A DNA stretch of 33,760 nt from Kiritimatiellia bacterium (GTDB taxonomy: Bacteria > Verrucomicrobiota > Kiritimatiellia > CAIQIC01 > Lenti-01), in assembly GCA_017527155.1 (NCBI GenBank), contig JAFXQI010000065.1, forward strand, positions 1 to 33,760, in the 5' to 3' direction. The position numbers were made by a program, and so were the translations under genes. Below the pieces are notes generated by a model. The model had not been told where the DNA came from and made no database searches. It worked only from the letters and a program-made list of their open reading frames with translations. Below are positions 1 through 6,439 of this stretch, piece by piece (position 1 is the stretch's first letter; each line of letters starts with the position of its first letter).

Positions 1-545
1 CGCATGTCCGTGTCGCCCCCCTCCGTATCGTCCTCCGCCGCCGTCAGCCGCACCGGCGCGTCCGCCGTACCGGCCAGCCGCAGCGTCCCCCCGCGCTCCA
101 CCGCGATTCCCGACCCGCGCGTGAACTTCACCACCGTCCCCGCACCGATTTCCAGCGTCACCCCGCTCGGCACCGCCACCCAGTCCCGCACCACGTGCAC
201 CTTGCCGCTGCCCCACGACGCATTCCCCGAAAGCCGGCCGTATTCGATGGCCGCTGTGCCTTTGTTCAGCACGGCCACCTCCGCCGTGTTCGTCCCCTTC
301 GTCACCGTCTGCCAGCCGTCCGCCAGCTTCGTCGTGTTCCACGCCGACGCCGCCCCGCCATCCGGGTTTCCCATCCGCTCCGTCCCGTGCACCAGCCGAC
401 CACCGAAGTCTCCCCGGCAGTCCACCCGTCCTGCCGACACCCATGCCGACTCTCCCCAGGCGAACTCCGCCCGCACCTCGCCGGCAGCCAGCCCCAGCCA
501 AGCCGCCGCCAACGCCATCGCCCAAACCGCTACGCTTTTCTTCAT
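1..545 (-). CDS. Exported beta-helix-like protein, N-terminal part (runs off left edge)
   Basis: Reading the minus strand from an ATG at 545 gives 181 codons without a stop up to the window edge, so the gene is cut there. The N-terminus MKKSVAVWAMALAAAWLGLA is a typical signal peptide (residues 1 to about 26, cleavage near VRA-EF). From about residue 115 the chain has the pattern of right-handed beta-helix or autotransporter-like passengers: VPSGVTLEIGAGTVVKF, then GIAVERGGTLRLAG and TADAPVRLTA. An SD-like GAGAGG lies 4 nt upstream of the ATG. Export is well supported; the beta-helix fold is inferred from these motifs and the function is unknown. Apparent long frames on the plus strand over the same bases are GC-driven shadows, because this frame has the signal peptide and sensible composition. 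Confidence 0.8.
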   Translation of the reverse strand, partial: MKKSVAVWAMALAAAWLGLAAGEVRAEFAWGESAWVSAGRVDCRGDFGGRLVHGTERMGNPDGGAASAWNTTKLADGWQTVTKGTNTAEVAVLNKGTAAIEYGRLSGNASWGSGKVHVVRDWVAVPSGVTLEIGAGTVVKFTRGSGIAVERGGTLRLAGTADAPVRLTAAEDDTEGGDTDM

Positions 546-574
546 CGCCTCTCTTCTCCCTCGCTCAAGAACCC

Positions 575-611
575 GCTTGCAATCTCGTGCATCTTGCATT
601 ACCTTGCAAGC
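575..611 (+). promoter_or_regulatory. Toxin-antitoxin promoter with overlapping inverted-repeat operator
   Basis: A promoter-like pair TTGCAA (577-582), 17-nt spacer, TACCTT (600-605) precedes the antitoxin ATG at 638. A perfect 8-bp inverted repeat, GCTTGCAA (575-582) and TTGCAAGC (604-611), covers both boxes, with two TGCAT-like half-sites between the arms. RelB/DinJ-family antitoxins repress their own operons through such palindromes, so this is a likely autoregulatory operator. The assignment is by eye. Confidence 0.55.
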
Positions 612-637
612 AAACACCAACAAAAGGAGTACTCTCC

Positions 638-916
638 ATGTCCGCCACCGCCACCATTTCCTTCCGCGTCAAACCCGACATCAAGCGCCGCGCCGATGCC
701 CTCTTCGCCCGCCTCGGCATGTCCACTTCCGCCGCCATGAACATCCTCCTCATGCAGTCCCTTGCCCACCGCGGCTTTCCCTGCCCCATCACCTTGCCCG
801 ACGAAGCGGACGAAACGCCCAACGAAACCACCCGCCAAGCCATCGAGGATCTTGACAACGACCGCAACCTCTCCCGGTACGACTCCGTGGACGCCCTGCT
901 GGAAGACGCACTGTGA
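638..916 (+). CDS. dinJ: Type II antitoxin, RelB/DinJ family
   Basis: 92 residues. The N-terminal ATISFRVKPDIKRRADALF followed by GMSTSAAMNILLMQ is the ribbon-helix-helix DNA-binding segment of DinJ/RelB antitoxins; the acidic C-terminal half (residues about 50-92, ending DSVDALLEDAL) is the toxin-wrapping part. The ATG at 638 is chosen because an AAAGGAG ribosome-binding site lies 8 nt upstream and the RHH domain begins there; longer frames upstream cross the promoter. The gene overlaps the toxin by GTGA (913-916), the usual coupling of such pairs. It should neutralise YafQ and, alone or as complex, repress the shared promoter at 575-611. Family assignment is confident; the exact subfamily name is by similarity to DinJ. 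Confidence 0.9.
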   Translation: MSATATISFRVKPDIKRRADALFARLGMSTSAAMNILLMQSLAHRGFPCPITLPDEADETPNETTRQAIEDLDNDRNLSRYDSVDALLEDAL

Positions 917-1185
917 AAACCGTCGTCGCCACCACCCAATTCAAGCGCGACCTCAAACTCTGCAAACGGCGTCACCGGGACCTCTCCAAACTGACCCGCA
1001 TACTCGAATTGCTGGCAAGCGGCCACCCTCTCCCCGCCGCAAACCGCGACCACGCCCTCGTCGGCAACTGGCTCCCGAAACGCGAATGCCACATCGCTCC
1101 CGATTGGCTCCTCGTGTACGAATCCACTCTGACGGAACTCCGGCTTGCCCGTACCGGCTCCCACGCCGACCTCTTCGGCAAATAA
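913..1185 (+). CDS. yafQ: mRNA-interferase toxin, YafQ family (RelE/ParE superfamily)
   Basis: 90 residues, starting with GTG at 913 inside the antitoxin stop (GTGA overlap). E. coli YafQ is a ribosome-dependent mRNA-cleaving toxin. The alignment is clear: RDHALVGNW matches KDHPLQGSW, CHIAPDWLLVY matches AHVEPDWILIY, and RTGSHADLFG matches RTGTHAALFG. The catalytic set is intact: H47, H60, D64 and H84 correspond to E. coli H50, H63, D67 and H87. Length is normal (92 in E. coli), so the toxin looks functional. It is co-transcribed with the DinJ-like antitoxin upstream. Confidence 0.92.
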   Translation: MKTVVATTQFKRDLKLCKRRHRDLSKLTRILELLASGHPLPAANRDHALVGNWLPKRECHIAPDWLLVYESTLTELRLARTGSHADLFGK

Positions 1186-1216
1186 ACACCGTACCGCAAA
1201 CCAAGGAATACCCGCC

Positions 1217-1393
1217 ATGCCCGCCCCCTCCTCCCTTCCTCCCGGCGAAACCCGCACCGACGAAGAAGAAGCCAACGAAATTCCGAACGCCGAAACCGCC
1301 GCCACCCTCCAGCGCGTCCTCGACGGTACCGAACCGACATACGGCCCCTTCGATTCGGTGGAAGAAATGTTCGCTTTCATCTTGAAAGACTGA
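1217..1393 (+). pseudogene. Degenerate second DinJ/RelB antitoxin copy
   Basis: 58 codons from an ATG preceded by AAGGAATACCCGCC. The C-terminal half (PNAETAATLQRVLDG, then FDSVEEMFAFIL) is a recognisable DinJ/RelB toxin-binding tail, but the N-terminal ribbon-helix-helix is absent; instead there is an acidic stretch GETRTDEEEANEI. The nucleotides around the start still resemble those of the intact antitoxin at 638 (AAGGARTACYCKCCATGYCCGCC in degenerate code, written here as AAGGA, TAC, CC, ATG, CCGCC), so this looks like a tandem duplicate whose 5' end was frame-shifted and partly deleted. It might still make a short peptide that binds a toxin, but it should not bind DNA. Confidence 0.6.
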
Positions 1394-1524
1394 AGGAAGC
1401 CCTCGCCGGATTCCGCGACTGCCACGTCGAACCCGACTTCGTGCTGGTCTACCGCATCGTCCGCGACCAGCTCCAGCTCGTCTGCGTCCCCCTCGGCACC
1501 CACGCCGACCTCTTCGGCAAATAG
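1381..1524 (+). pseudogene. 5'-truncated YafQ toxin remnant
   Basis: In a frame different from the preceding antitoxin remnant, codons ending at the TAG at 1522-1524 read LKEALAGFRDCHVEPDFVLV, then YRIVRDQLQLVCVPLG, then THADLFGK. This is the C-terminal half of a YafQ toxin: CHVEPDFVLVY keeps H and D of the active site, and GTHADLFGK matches the last catalytic histidine block. The N-terminal half, including the first catalytic His, is missing and there is no start codon with a ribosome-binding site, so it cannot make a normal toxin. Together with 1217-1393 it is a decayed copy of the neighbouring intact pair. Confidence 0.7.
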
Positions 1525-1647
1525 CCGCCGGCCGTCTGCCGCACCGTCCGCGCGCAACTCGGCTTCCGCCATCTGGACTTCTTCACCGACCGGGAACGGC
1601 ATACCGCCTCGCCTTTCGCTTTCCTTGGACGAGCAACGGACTGGAGG

Positions 1648-1667
1648 GACGGGCGCCCTCGCCCGTC
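1648..1667. repeat. GGAGGG-family hairpin, member 1
   Basis: GACGGGCG-CCCT-CGCCCGTC: a perfect 8-bp stem with a 4-nt loop, preceded by CTGGAGG. It has the same architecture as the hairpins at 14664, 14708, 15674, 15702, 15790, 24000 and 24046. Confidence 0.7.
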
Positions 1668-1721
1668 TTTGCGCAAAAGGTTCGCACGGGATTCGCAACC
1701 CGGCAGCTTCCCCACACGAAT

Positions 1722-1742
1722 GGACGGACGAGGCGTCCGTCC
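1722..1742. repeat. GGAGGG-family hairpin, member 2
   Basis: GGACGGACG-AGG-CGTCCGTCC: a perfect 9-bp stem with a 3-nt loop. On the minus strand it is preceded by GGGGG, similar to the GGAGGG lead of the other members. It lies 54 nt from member 1, a paired arrangement as at 14664/14708. Confidence 0.65.
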
Positions 1743-1802
1743 CCCCCAGTCTTGGCAGCCTATCGGAATGGCTGAGGCGACATGCCGTATATGGCACATC
1801 CC

Positions 1803-1833
1803 CCCAGGCGGCCCACACATCGGGCCGCCTGGG
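1803..1833 (-). terminator. Strong hairpin downstream of the FGE-like gene
   Basis: CCCAGGCGGCCC (1803-1814) and GGGCCGCCTGGG (1822-1833) form a perfect 12-bp stem around a 7-nt loop. It lies about 85 nt past the stop of the minus-strand gene at 1917. There is no U-tract on either side, so it may be a transcript-end stabiliser or a Rho-assisted terminator rather than a classical intrinsic terminator. Confidence 0.5.
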
Positions 1834-1916
1834 ATTCGACACCATCCGGCATGCCGTCCGTCCGGTCTTTCCTTGCGCTTCCACGCCGCGCTCCTGCCCC
1901 CGGGGCTGTGTGCGTC

Positions 1917-3134
1917 TCAAATCCCGGCAGGGCAGCACAGGCGGAAGCCGAAGTAATCATAGTTGTTGCGGCAGTTGCTATTAGAAGAAGCTGATATGCG
2001 CCTGGCAGAGCGGCAGTCCGGCGCCTTGGAGTAAGCCCCTCCTCCCCGGAGAATCCGTTGTGATCCACTTGCGGCACCGACGGGGTCGGTGGTCTCTTCC
2101 GTCACATAGTTCCCGGACCAATCCAAGCACCACTCCCAAACATTTCCGTGCATATCATAGAGGCCCCATGCGTTCGGCGGATAACTGCCTACATTTGCCG
2201 ATGCACCATAATTACTTCCCCCATTGTAGTAATACCGCCCCACTTCCGCCACGTTCGGACAGGCATCCGTCGCCGTGATGTTTTTCCCGCTGTTGAGCGC
2301 CGTCGTCGTTCCCGCCCGGCAGGCATACTCCCATTGCGCCTCCGTCGGCAAATCGAAGCTCAGGCCCGTCTTCTCGCGCATAATGCCCAAAAAGTTCCCC
2401 GCATCCACCGCACCGGACGCCGGCCAGTTCGCCCCGGAACCACCTCCGCGGATCTCGTTGTAACTAATATGCCTTGGAGTTTTGTCAGAACTCCCGGAAC
2501 TTGTCACATAATAATACTGCCCACCTGTCACCTCGAACACCCCGATGAAATACGGCCGCGTCAAGGTGACCTCGTGCTGGACCTCGCCGCCATCCCGTCC
2601 CAGCTCGTCCACCGGCGATCCCATCGTGAACGTTCCGGGCATGATGAGACGCAGGACCATCTTCTTCGTCTTGTACTCGTCCGTCCAGCCGCCTTCCGGC
2701 ACCGCATCCAGGCCGCTGACGGTCCAAGTGCCGGTCTTGCCGCCGGACATGTCCACCACCAGATACTGCTGGGTGCCGGTGAACGCCCGCATCTGGACCG
2801 CGAAGTCCGACGAATGGAAATCCCGCCGGTCGTTGCCCATGTCCCAGGTCATCCGGTGCTTGCCGGGCTTGACCGGCCCGACGGCTCCGTCGCCGCTCAA
2901 CTTCACCATGGGGACGGCCATGTTCAAGTCCCTGTCGTACCCCGTCGGCATCACGTACACGTCCGCATCCGCGTCGTCGCAGACCACCTCGTAGTCGATG
3001 TCCACCAGCCCGTTCCAGGGGTACCGCTGCTGCACCGTCACGTTCGTGACCCCGACCGCGCCCCACGCCATTCCGGCCCAAAGCGCCACCGCGGCCGCCA
3101 GGGCCGCCATCCAACCAGTCTTGTTCCGTTTCAT
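1917..3134 (-). CDS. Secreted formylglycine-generating-enzyme-like (SUMF1/FGE fold) protein
   Basis: 405 residues from the ATG at 3134, chosen because it starts a clear signal peptide (MKRNKTGWMAALAAAVALWA, cleavage about residue 25) with GGAG 9 nt upstream. Residues about 26-150 form an N-terminal beta-rich domain (VTNVTVQQRYPWNGLVDIDY) of the sort that recurs in PVC secreted proteins. Residues about 155-405 are the FGE-sulfatase fold: PGTFTMGS (166-173), LPTEAQWEYACRAGT (262-276), NAWGLYDMHGNVWEWCLDW (321-339), ILRGGGAYS (361-369), CRSARR (374-379) and YFGFRLC (394-400). True aerobic FGE enzymes use two nearby cysteines in the RGGS region; only one (C374) is visible here, so a binding or structural role is more likely than formylglycine synthesis. 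Substrate is unknown and no sulfatase is next to it. Confidence 0.88.
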   Translation of the reverse strand: MKRNKTGWMAALAAAVALWAGMAWGAVGVTNVTVQQRYPWNGLVDIDYEVVCDDADADVYVMPTGYDRDLNMAVPMVKLSGDGAVGPVKPGKHRMTWDMGNDRRDFHSSDFAVQMRAFTGTQQYLVVDMSGGKTGTWTVSGLDAVPEGGWTDEYKTKKMVLRLIMPGTFTMGSPVDELGRDGGEVQHEVTLTRPYFIGVFEVTGGQYYYVTSSGSSDKTPRHISYNEIRGGGSGANWPASGAVDAGNFLGIMREKTGLSFDLPTEAQWEYACRAGTTTALNSGKNITATDACPNVAEVGRYYYNGGSNYGASANVGSYPPNAWGLYDMHGNVWEWCLDWSGNYVTEETTDPVGAASGSQRILRGGGAYSKAPDCRSARRISASSNSNCRNNYDYFGFRLCCPAGI

Positions 3135-3876
3135 GTTCGTTTCTCCGTTGCTTTTCAAATCGGTTTTCCGCCAACCACGAAAATGCCTCTTTCCAATGTC
3201 CAGCAATTGGGCTCGTCAGAAGGCCCTTCCGAAAAACACGAAAAGAGGCGCGCTTGTTGCGCGCTTGTCTTGCACGTGCCGTTCGGGTGAATGGTCTGAC
3301 GATTCAATTGCAACGACGTTTCCATGCAGAAAGCGGATGACATCAATTGTGTGTTTCCAAATGTTCTCTCGATGACTCCATCGGGTCCGCATTCCTTGCC
3401 GACCTTGCGCCCATCCTCCCCGAATCCCCTCCCTCCGTCAACCACAAAATGAGCCACCCGCCCCGCCCGCCCGTCCCCGCCGGGGGCTGGCAGCGGCCTT
3501 CCTTCCTTTCGTTCGATCTCATCTGCAACGTCCATTCGAATGCTCCAAGCGCGGGCCGCCGGAACCCTCCGGCATTCCATGCTCTACCCTATATTGCCGT
3601 CTTGGGCGGAAATCTTACGCGCCTCCCGCACTTTTTCGCCTCTCCGGCCGCCCGCCCCCTCCCGAACCCCCGGCCTTCCCGGCCTCCCGAACGCGGCCTT
3701 CCGAACAACCGGCCTTCCGGACAACCGGGAGTTCGGCGGTTTTGGGGGGCGGGTGTTCGCGGCGGGAGGGGCGGGAGGGCCGGGAGGGCGGGAGTTCGGG
3801 GCAAACAGCGGTTTGGCCTTGCGTTTTTTCCTGCCGGCTGACAGACTCCGGCAAAAACTGAACAGGAGTTCCCATC
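3135..3876. other. Intergenic region without a supported gene
   Basis: About 740 bp between the divergent FGE-like and four-helix-bundle genes. The first 280 bp are less GC-rich and must hold the promoter of the FGE-like gene, but no clear -35/-10 pair stands out. A GCGCGC-TTGTT-GCGCGC hairpin lies at 3248-3264. Frames spanning 3347-3841 or 3155-3580 have poor composition and no homology I recognise. The last part (3650-3805) is the repeat element described separately. Confidence 0.5.
3650..3805. repeat. GC-rich inverted-repeat element, copy A
   Basis: The left half is rich in CTCCCGAAC and CCGAACAACCG words, the right half in their complements (GGGAGTTCGG, GGGCGGGAGTTCGGG), so the element can fold back over most of its length. 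A 23-bp block at 3748-3770 is identical to 4728-4750 in copy B. The two copies bracket the gene at 3877-4629 in the same orientation. Confidence 0.7.
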
Positions 3877-4629
3877 ATGTCCAAATCCCTCTCCTCCCCG
3901 AATGGCGGATACCGCTGGCTCGACGTCTGGGCGCTCGCGTGCGTCATCCAGCTGGGGACCCAGCGGTTCTGCCTCCGCCACCTCGACCGGAGCAACGATC
4001 CCTGCGGACGCCTCCACGACCAGATGGCCATGGCCGCGCGCTCCGTCCCCGCCAACATCGCCGAAGGCTACGCCCGCCGCTCCACCTCCGCCGAGACCCA
4101 GCTCCGCCTCTACGACGTGGCCCGCGCATCCCTAGCCGAACTCGCCGGCGACTTCCGCAATTTCCTCCTGTTCCGCCGCGAACTCCCCTGGTCCGAGACC
4201 GACCCCGAGGAACGCGCCGTGTTCGCCACGCCCCTCGACAAACCGGCCTTCACCGCCGACATCGAACGCGCCTCCGCCGCCCACGTCCTCGCCCAGTACG
4301 ACAAATTCGCCCGCTGGCTCGATGCCCCCGACCCGCTCCTCGCCGCGCGCGCCCTCCTCGTGCTCGTCGCCCGGGCCATCCTGATGCTTTCCGCCACCAT
4401 CGACCGGGCCCACACGGACTTCCTCGCGAACGGGGGCTTCTCCGAAACCCTTTCCCGCGAACGCATCGCGGCCCGCGCCGCCGCCCCGGCCGCCAAGGAC
4501 GCCCCCCTCTGCCCCGAGTGCAACAAGCCCATGCAAAAGCGCCTGGCCAAGCGCGGTCCCAACGCCGGCCACCCCTTCTGGTCCTGCCCCGACTACCCCG
4601 CATGCCCCGGCACCCGCCCCTGCCGCTGA
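3877..4629 (+). CDS. Four-helix-bundle (23S rRNA IVP-like) protein with C-terminal topoisomerase-type zinc finger
   Basis: 250 residues; AGGAG lies 11 nt before the ATG. Residues about 12-180 match the four-helix-bundle family first seen as proteins encoded in rRNA intervening sequences: DQMAMAARSVPANIAEGYAR (48-67), then S-x-x-E and ARASLAELAGDFRNFL. This family is of unknown biochemical role. Residues 212-249 are a C4 zinc finger of the topoisomerase I C-terminal type, with C212, C215, C237 and C243 (CPEC...FWSCPDYPACPGTRPC), a module that binds single-stranded nucleic acid in topoisomerases. The combination suggests a nucleic-acid-binding protein. The gene is isolated between two copies of a repeat element and is convergent with the rubrerythrin operon. 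Domain calls are fairly sure; function is not known. Confidence 0.8.
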   Translation: MSKSLSSPNGGYRWLDVWALACVIQLGTQRFCLRHLDRSNDPCGRLHDQMAMAARSVPANIAEGYARRSTSAETQLRLYDVARASLAELAGDFRNFLLFRRELPWSETDPEERAVFATPLDKPAFTADIERASAAHVLAQYDKFARWLDAPDPLLAARALLVLVARAILMLSATIDRAHTDFLANGGFSETLSRERIAARAAAPAAKDAPLCPECNKPMQKRLAKRGPNAGHPFWSCPDYPACPGTRPCR

Positions 4630-4637
4630 TTGCCCCC

Positions 4638-4775
4638 CCTCCCGAACTCCCGGCCCTCCCGAACAACCGAACGCGGCCTCCCGAACAACCGCCCTCCCGA
4701 ACCACCGGTTGTTCGGCAGTTCGGGAGGGCGGGTGTTCGCGGCGGGAGGGCCGGGAGGGGCGGGAGTTCGGGTTG
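4638..4775. repeat. GC-rich inverted-repeat element, copy B
   Basis: CCCGAACTCCCG (4641-4652) pairs perfectly with CGGGAGTTCGGG (4761-4772), and the inner parts pair with slippage around a centre near CACCGGTTG (about 4702-4710). It shares a 23-bp identical block with copy A (4728-4750). It lies between the convergent ends of the zinc-finger gene and rubrerythrin, so it could also work as a bidirectional terminator or transcript-end structure. Confidence 0.7.
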
Positions 4776-4778
4776 GGC

Positions 4779-4796
4779 GGGGCGCGAACGCGCCCC
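4779..4796. repeat. GGAGGG-family hairpin, member 3
   Basis: GGGGCGC-GAAC-GCGCCCC, perfect 7-bp stem (8 bp if the loop is AA). On the minus strand it reads TGGAGGGGCGCG..., with the family's GGAGGG lead. It lies 31 nt past the stop of rubrerythrin and may serve as its transcript end. Confidence 0.6.
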
Positions 4797-4826
4797 TCCA
4801 CCCGGGCTGGGGAGAGAAACCGGCGC

Positions 4827-5402
4827 TTACCAGTTCTCGCCGAGGAGTTCGAAGTAGGCCTGGGGGTGGAGGCAGGCGGGGCAGAGCTGCGGGGCTTCCT
4901 TGCCTTCGTGGATGTAGCCGCAGTTGAGGCAGCGCCAGATGACGACGCCGTCGCGCTTGAAGACCTTGCCGGCTTCGAGGTTCTTCCAGAGGTCGTTGTA
5001 GCGCTTCTCGTGCTGCTTTTCGGCGATGGAGACGCGCTCCCACAGGACCGCGATCTCGGGGAAGCCTTCTTCGCGGGCGATGCGGGCGAACTCGGGATAG
5101 GCCTGGGTCCATTCTTCGTTTTCGCCGGCGGCGGCCGCCTTGAGGTTTTCGAGGGTGTTGCCGATGACGCCCGCGGGGAAGGAGGCGGTGATTTCGACGG
5201 CGCCGCCTTCGAGGTACTTGAAGAAGCGCTTGGCGTGTTCCTTTTCCTGGAGGGCGGTCTCTTCGAAGATCTTGGAGATCTGGACGAGGCCTTCCTTCTT
5301 CGCGACGCCGGCGAAGAAGTCGTAGCGGTTGCGGGCCTGCGATTCCCCGGCGAAGGAGTGCAGGAGGTTCTTTTCGGTGCGGGTTCCCTTGATGCTGGCC
5401 AT
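4827..5402 (-). CDS. rbr: Rubrerythrin
   Basis: 191 residues, full length. Rubrerythrin is a cytosolic non-haem diiron peroxidase that removes hydrogen peroxide in anaerobes. The N-terminal diiron four-helix domain has E20, E53, H56, E94, E97, E128 and H131 in the expected spacing (LQEKEHAK, ENEEW, AEKQHEKRY). The C-terminal rubredoxin domain has C158, C161, C174 and C177 (CLNCGYIHEGKEAPQLCPAC) for the electron-transfer iron. It begins 36 nt after the accA stop on the same strand with a purine-rich GAAAGAGAG site, so it is probably the last gene of the kinase-ldt-accA-rbr operon. Its presence fits an anaerobic host. Confidence 0.97.
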   Translation of the reverse strand: MASIKGTRTEKNLLHSFAGESQARNRYDFFAGVAKKEGLVQISKIFEETALQEKEHAKRFFKYLEGGAVEITASFPAGVIGNTLENLKAAAAGENEEWTQAYPEFARIAREEGFPEIAVLWERVSIAEKQHEKRYNDLWKNLEAGKVFKRDGVVIWRCLNCGYIHEGKEAPQLCPACLHPQAYFELLGENW

Positions 5403-5438
5403 GATGGTCTCTCTTTCTTGTTTTTGCTTCTATATCGG

Positions 5439-6431
5439 TCATTCGGGCACGGGCGGCGGCGGCGGGACGAAGCGTTCGCCTTCGCGGAAGACGCCCATGG
5501 CGCGGAATTTGTCGTAGCGCTGGTCGAGCAGGGCGTCGGTGGGCCACGTGAGGAGTTCTTCGAGGTGCTTGACGGTGGCGGCGCGGACTTTCTCGGCGGC
5601 CGCGGCGGGGTCGGAGTGGGCGCCGCCGTCGGGCTCGGGGATGAGTTCGTCGGCGATGTGCATGCGCATGAGGTCGGGGGCGGTGAGCTTGAGGGCGGCC
5701 GCGGCGTCGGAGGCGTAGGCGCGGTCTTTCCAGAGGATGGCGGCGCAGCCTTCGGGGGAAATCACGGAGTAGTATGCGTGCTCCATGATGAGGAGGCGGT
5801 TGCAGACGCCGATGCCGAGGGCGCCGCCGCTGCCGCCTTCGCCGATGACGACGGACACGATGGGGACGGGCAGGCGGAACATTTCGCGGAGATTGACGGC
5901 GATGGCTTCCGCGACGTGGCGCTCTTCGCCCTCGATGCCGGGGAAGGCGCCGGGGGTGTCGATGAAGGTGACGATGGGGACGCCGAAGCGCGCGGCGAGG
6001 CGCATGAGGCGGAGGGCCTTGCGGTAGCCTTCGGGGAAGGGACAGCCGAAGTTGCAGGCGAGGTTGGACTTGGTGTCGCGGCCCTTCTGGGTGCCGATGA
6101 CCATGACGCGGTGGCCGTTGAGCTTGCCGAAGCCGCCGAGGATGGACTGGTCGTCGGAGACGAGGCGGTCGCCGTGGAGTTCGGTGAAGTCGTCGATGAA
6201 GGCGGCGATGTAGTCGCCGGTGTAGGGGCGCAGGGGGTGGCGCGCGACCATGACTTCCTGCCAGGGCGTGAGGTGCGCGTAGAGTTCGCGCCGGGCGGCC
6301 TGGAGTTCCTTGCGAAGGCGGGCGGTTTCCTCTTCGACGGAGAGGTTGCTCTCCTCGGCGAATTTCTTGAGTTCGTCGAGCTTGTGCTGGAACTCGAGCA
6401 GGGGCTTTTCGAACGGCAGCATGTAGGACAT
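5439..6431 (-). CDS. accA: Acetyl-CoA carboxylase carboxyltransferase subunit alpha
   Basis: 330 residues (319 in E. coli). AccA with AccD transfers carboxyl from biotin to acetyl-CoA to make malonyl-CoA for fatty-acid synthesis. Recognisable blocks: N-terminal FEKPLLEFQHKLDELKK helix, ARHPLRPYTGDYI, FTELHGDR, IGTQKGRDTKSNLACNFGCP, and the crotonase-like core TFIDTPGAFPGIEGEERH followed by VIGEGGSGGALGIGV (oxyanion glycine loop) and SVISPEGCAAILWKD. The ATG at 6431 lies 8 nt after the stop of the LysM/L,D-transpeptidase gene and has GAGTGAGG upstream; an internal ATG at 6422 is an alternative. accD is not in the window. The C-terminus ends in a proline run (PPPPPVPE). Confidence 0.96.
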   Translation of the reverse strand: MSYMLPFEKPLLEFQHKLDELKKFAEESNLSVEEETARLRKELQAARRELYAHLTPWQEVMVARHPLRPYTGDYIAAFIDDFTELHGDRLVSDDQSILGGFGKLNGHRVMVIGTQKGRDTKSNLACNFGCPFPEGYRKALRLMRLAARFGVPIVTFIDTPGAFPGIEGEERHVAEAIAVNLREMFRLPVPIVSVVIGEGGSGGALGIGVCNRLLIMEHAYYSVISPEGCAAILWKDRAYASDAAAALKLTAPDLMRMHIADELIPEPDGGAHSDPAAAAEKVRAATVKHLEELLTWPTDALLDQRYDKFRAMGVFREGERFVPPPPPVPE

Positions 6432-6439
6432 GGCGCGCC

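Larger units (their letters stand above)
1525..1916. other. Intergenic stretch with three hairpins, no gene seen
   Basis: No convincing coding frame on either strand. It holds two members of the dispersed GGAGGG hairpin family (1648-1667 and 1722-1742), a TTTGCGCAAA palindrome near 1667-1676, and a long perfect hairpin at 1803-1833 downstream of the FGE-like gene. Confidence 0.6.

Noticed and set aside
4-855. A 283-codon open frame on the plus strand
   Set aside because: The minus strand of 1-545 encodes a protein with signal peptide and beta-helix motifs; the plus frame is Ser/Pro/Thr-rich shadow and overlaps the antitoxin out of frame.
3155-3580. 141-codon minus-strand frame upstream of the FGE-like gene
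   Set aside because: It overlaps the FGE-like upstream region, has no ribosome-binding site and no recognisable domain, and uses unusual composition.
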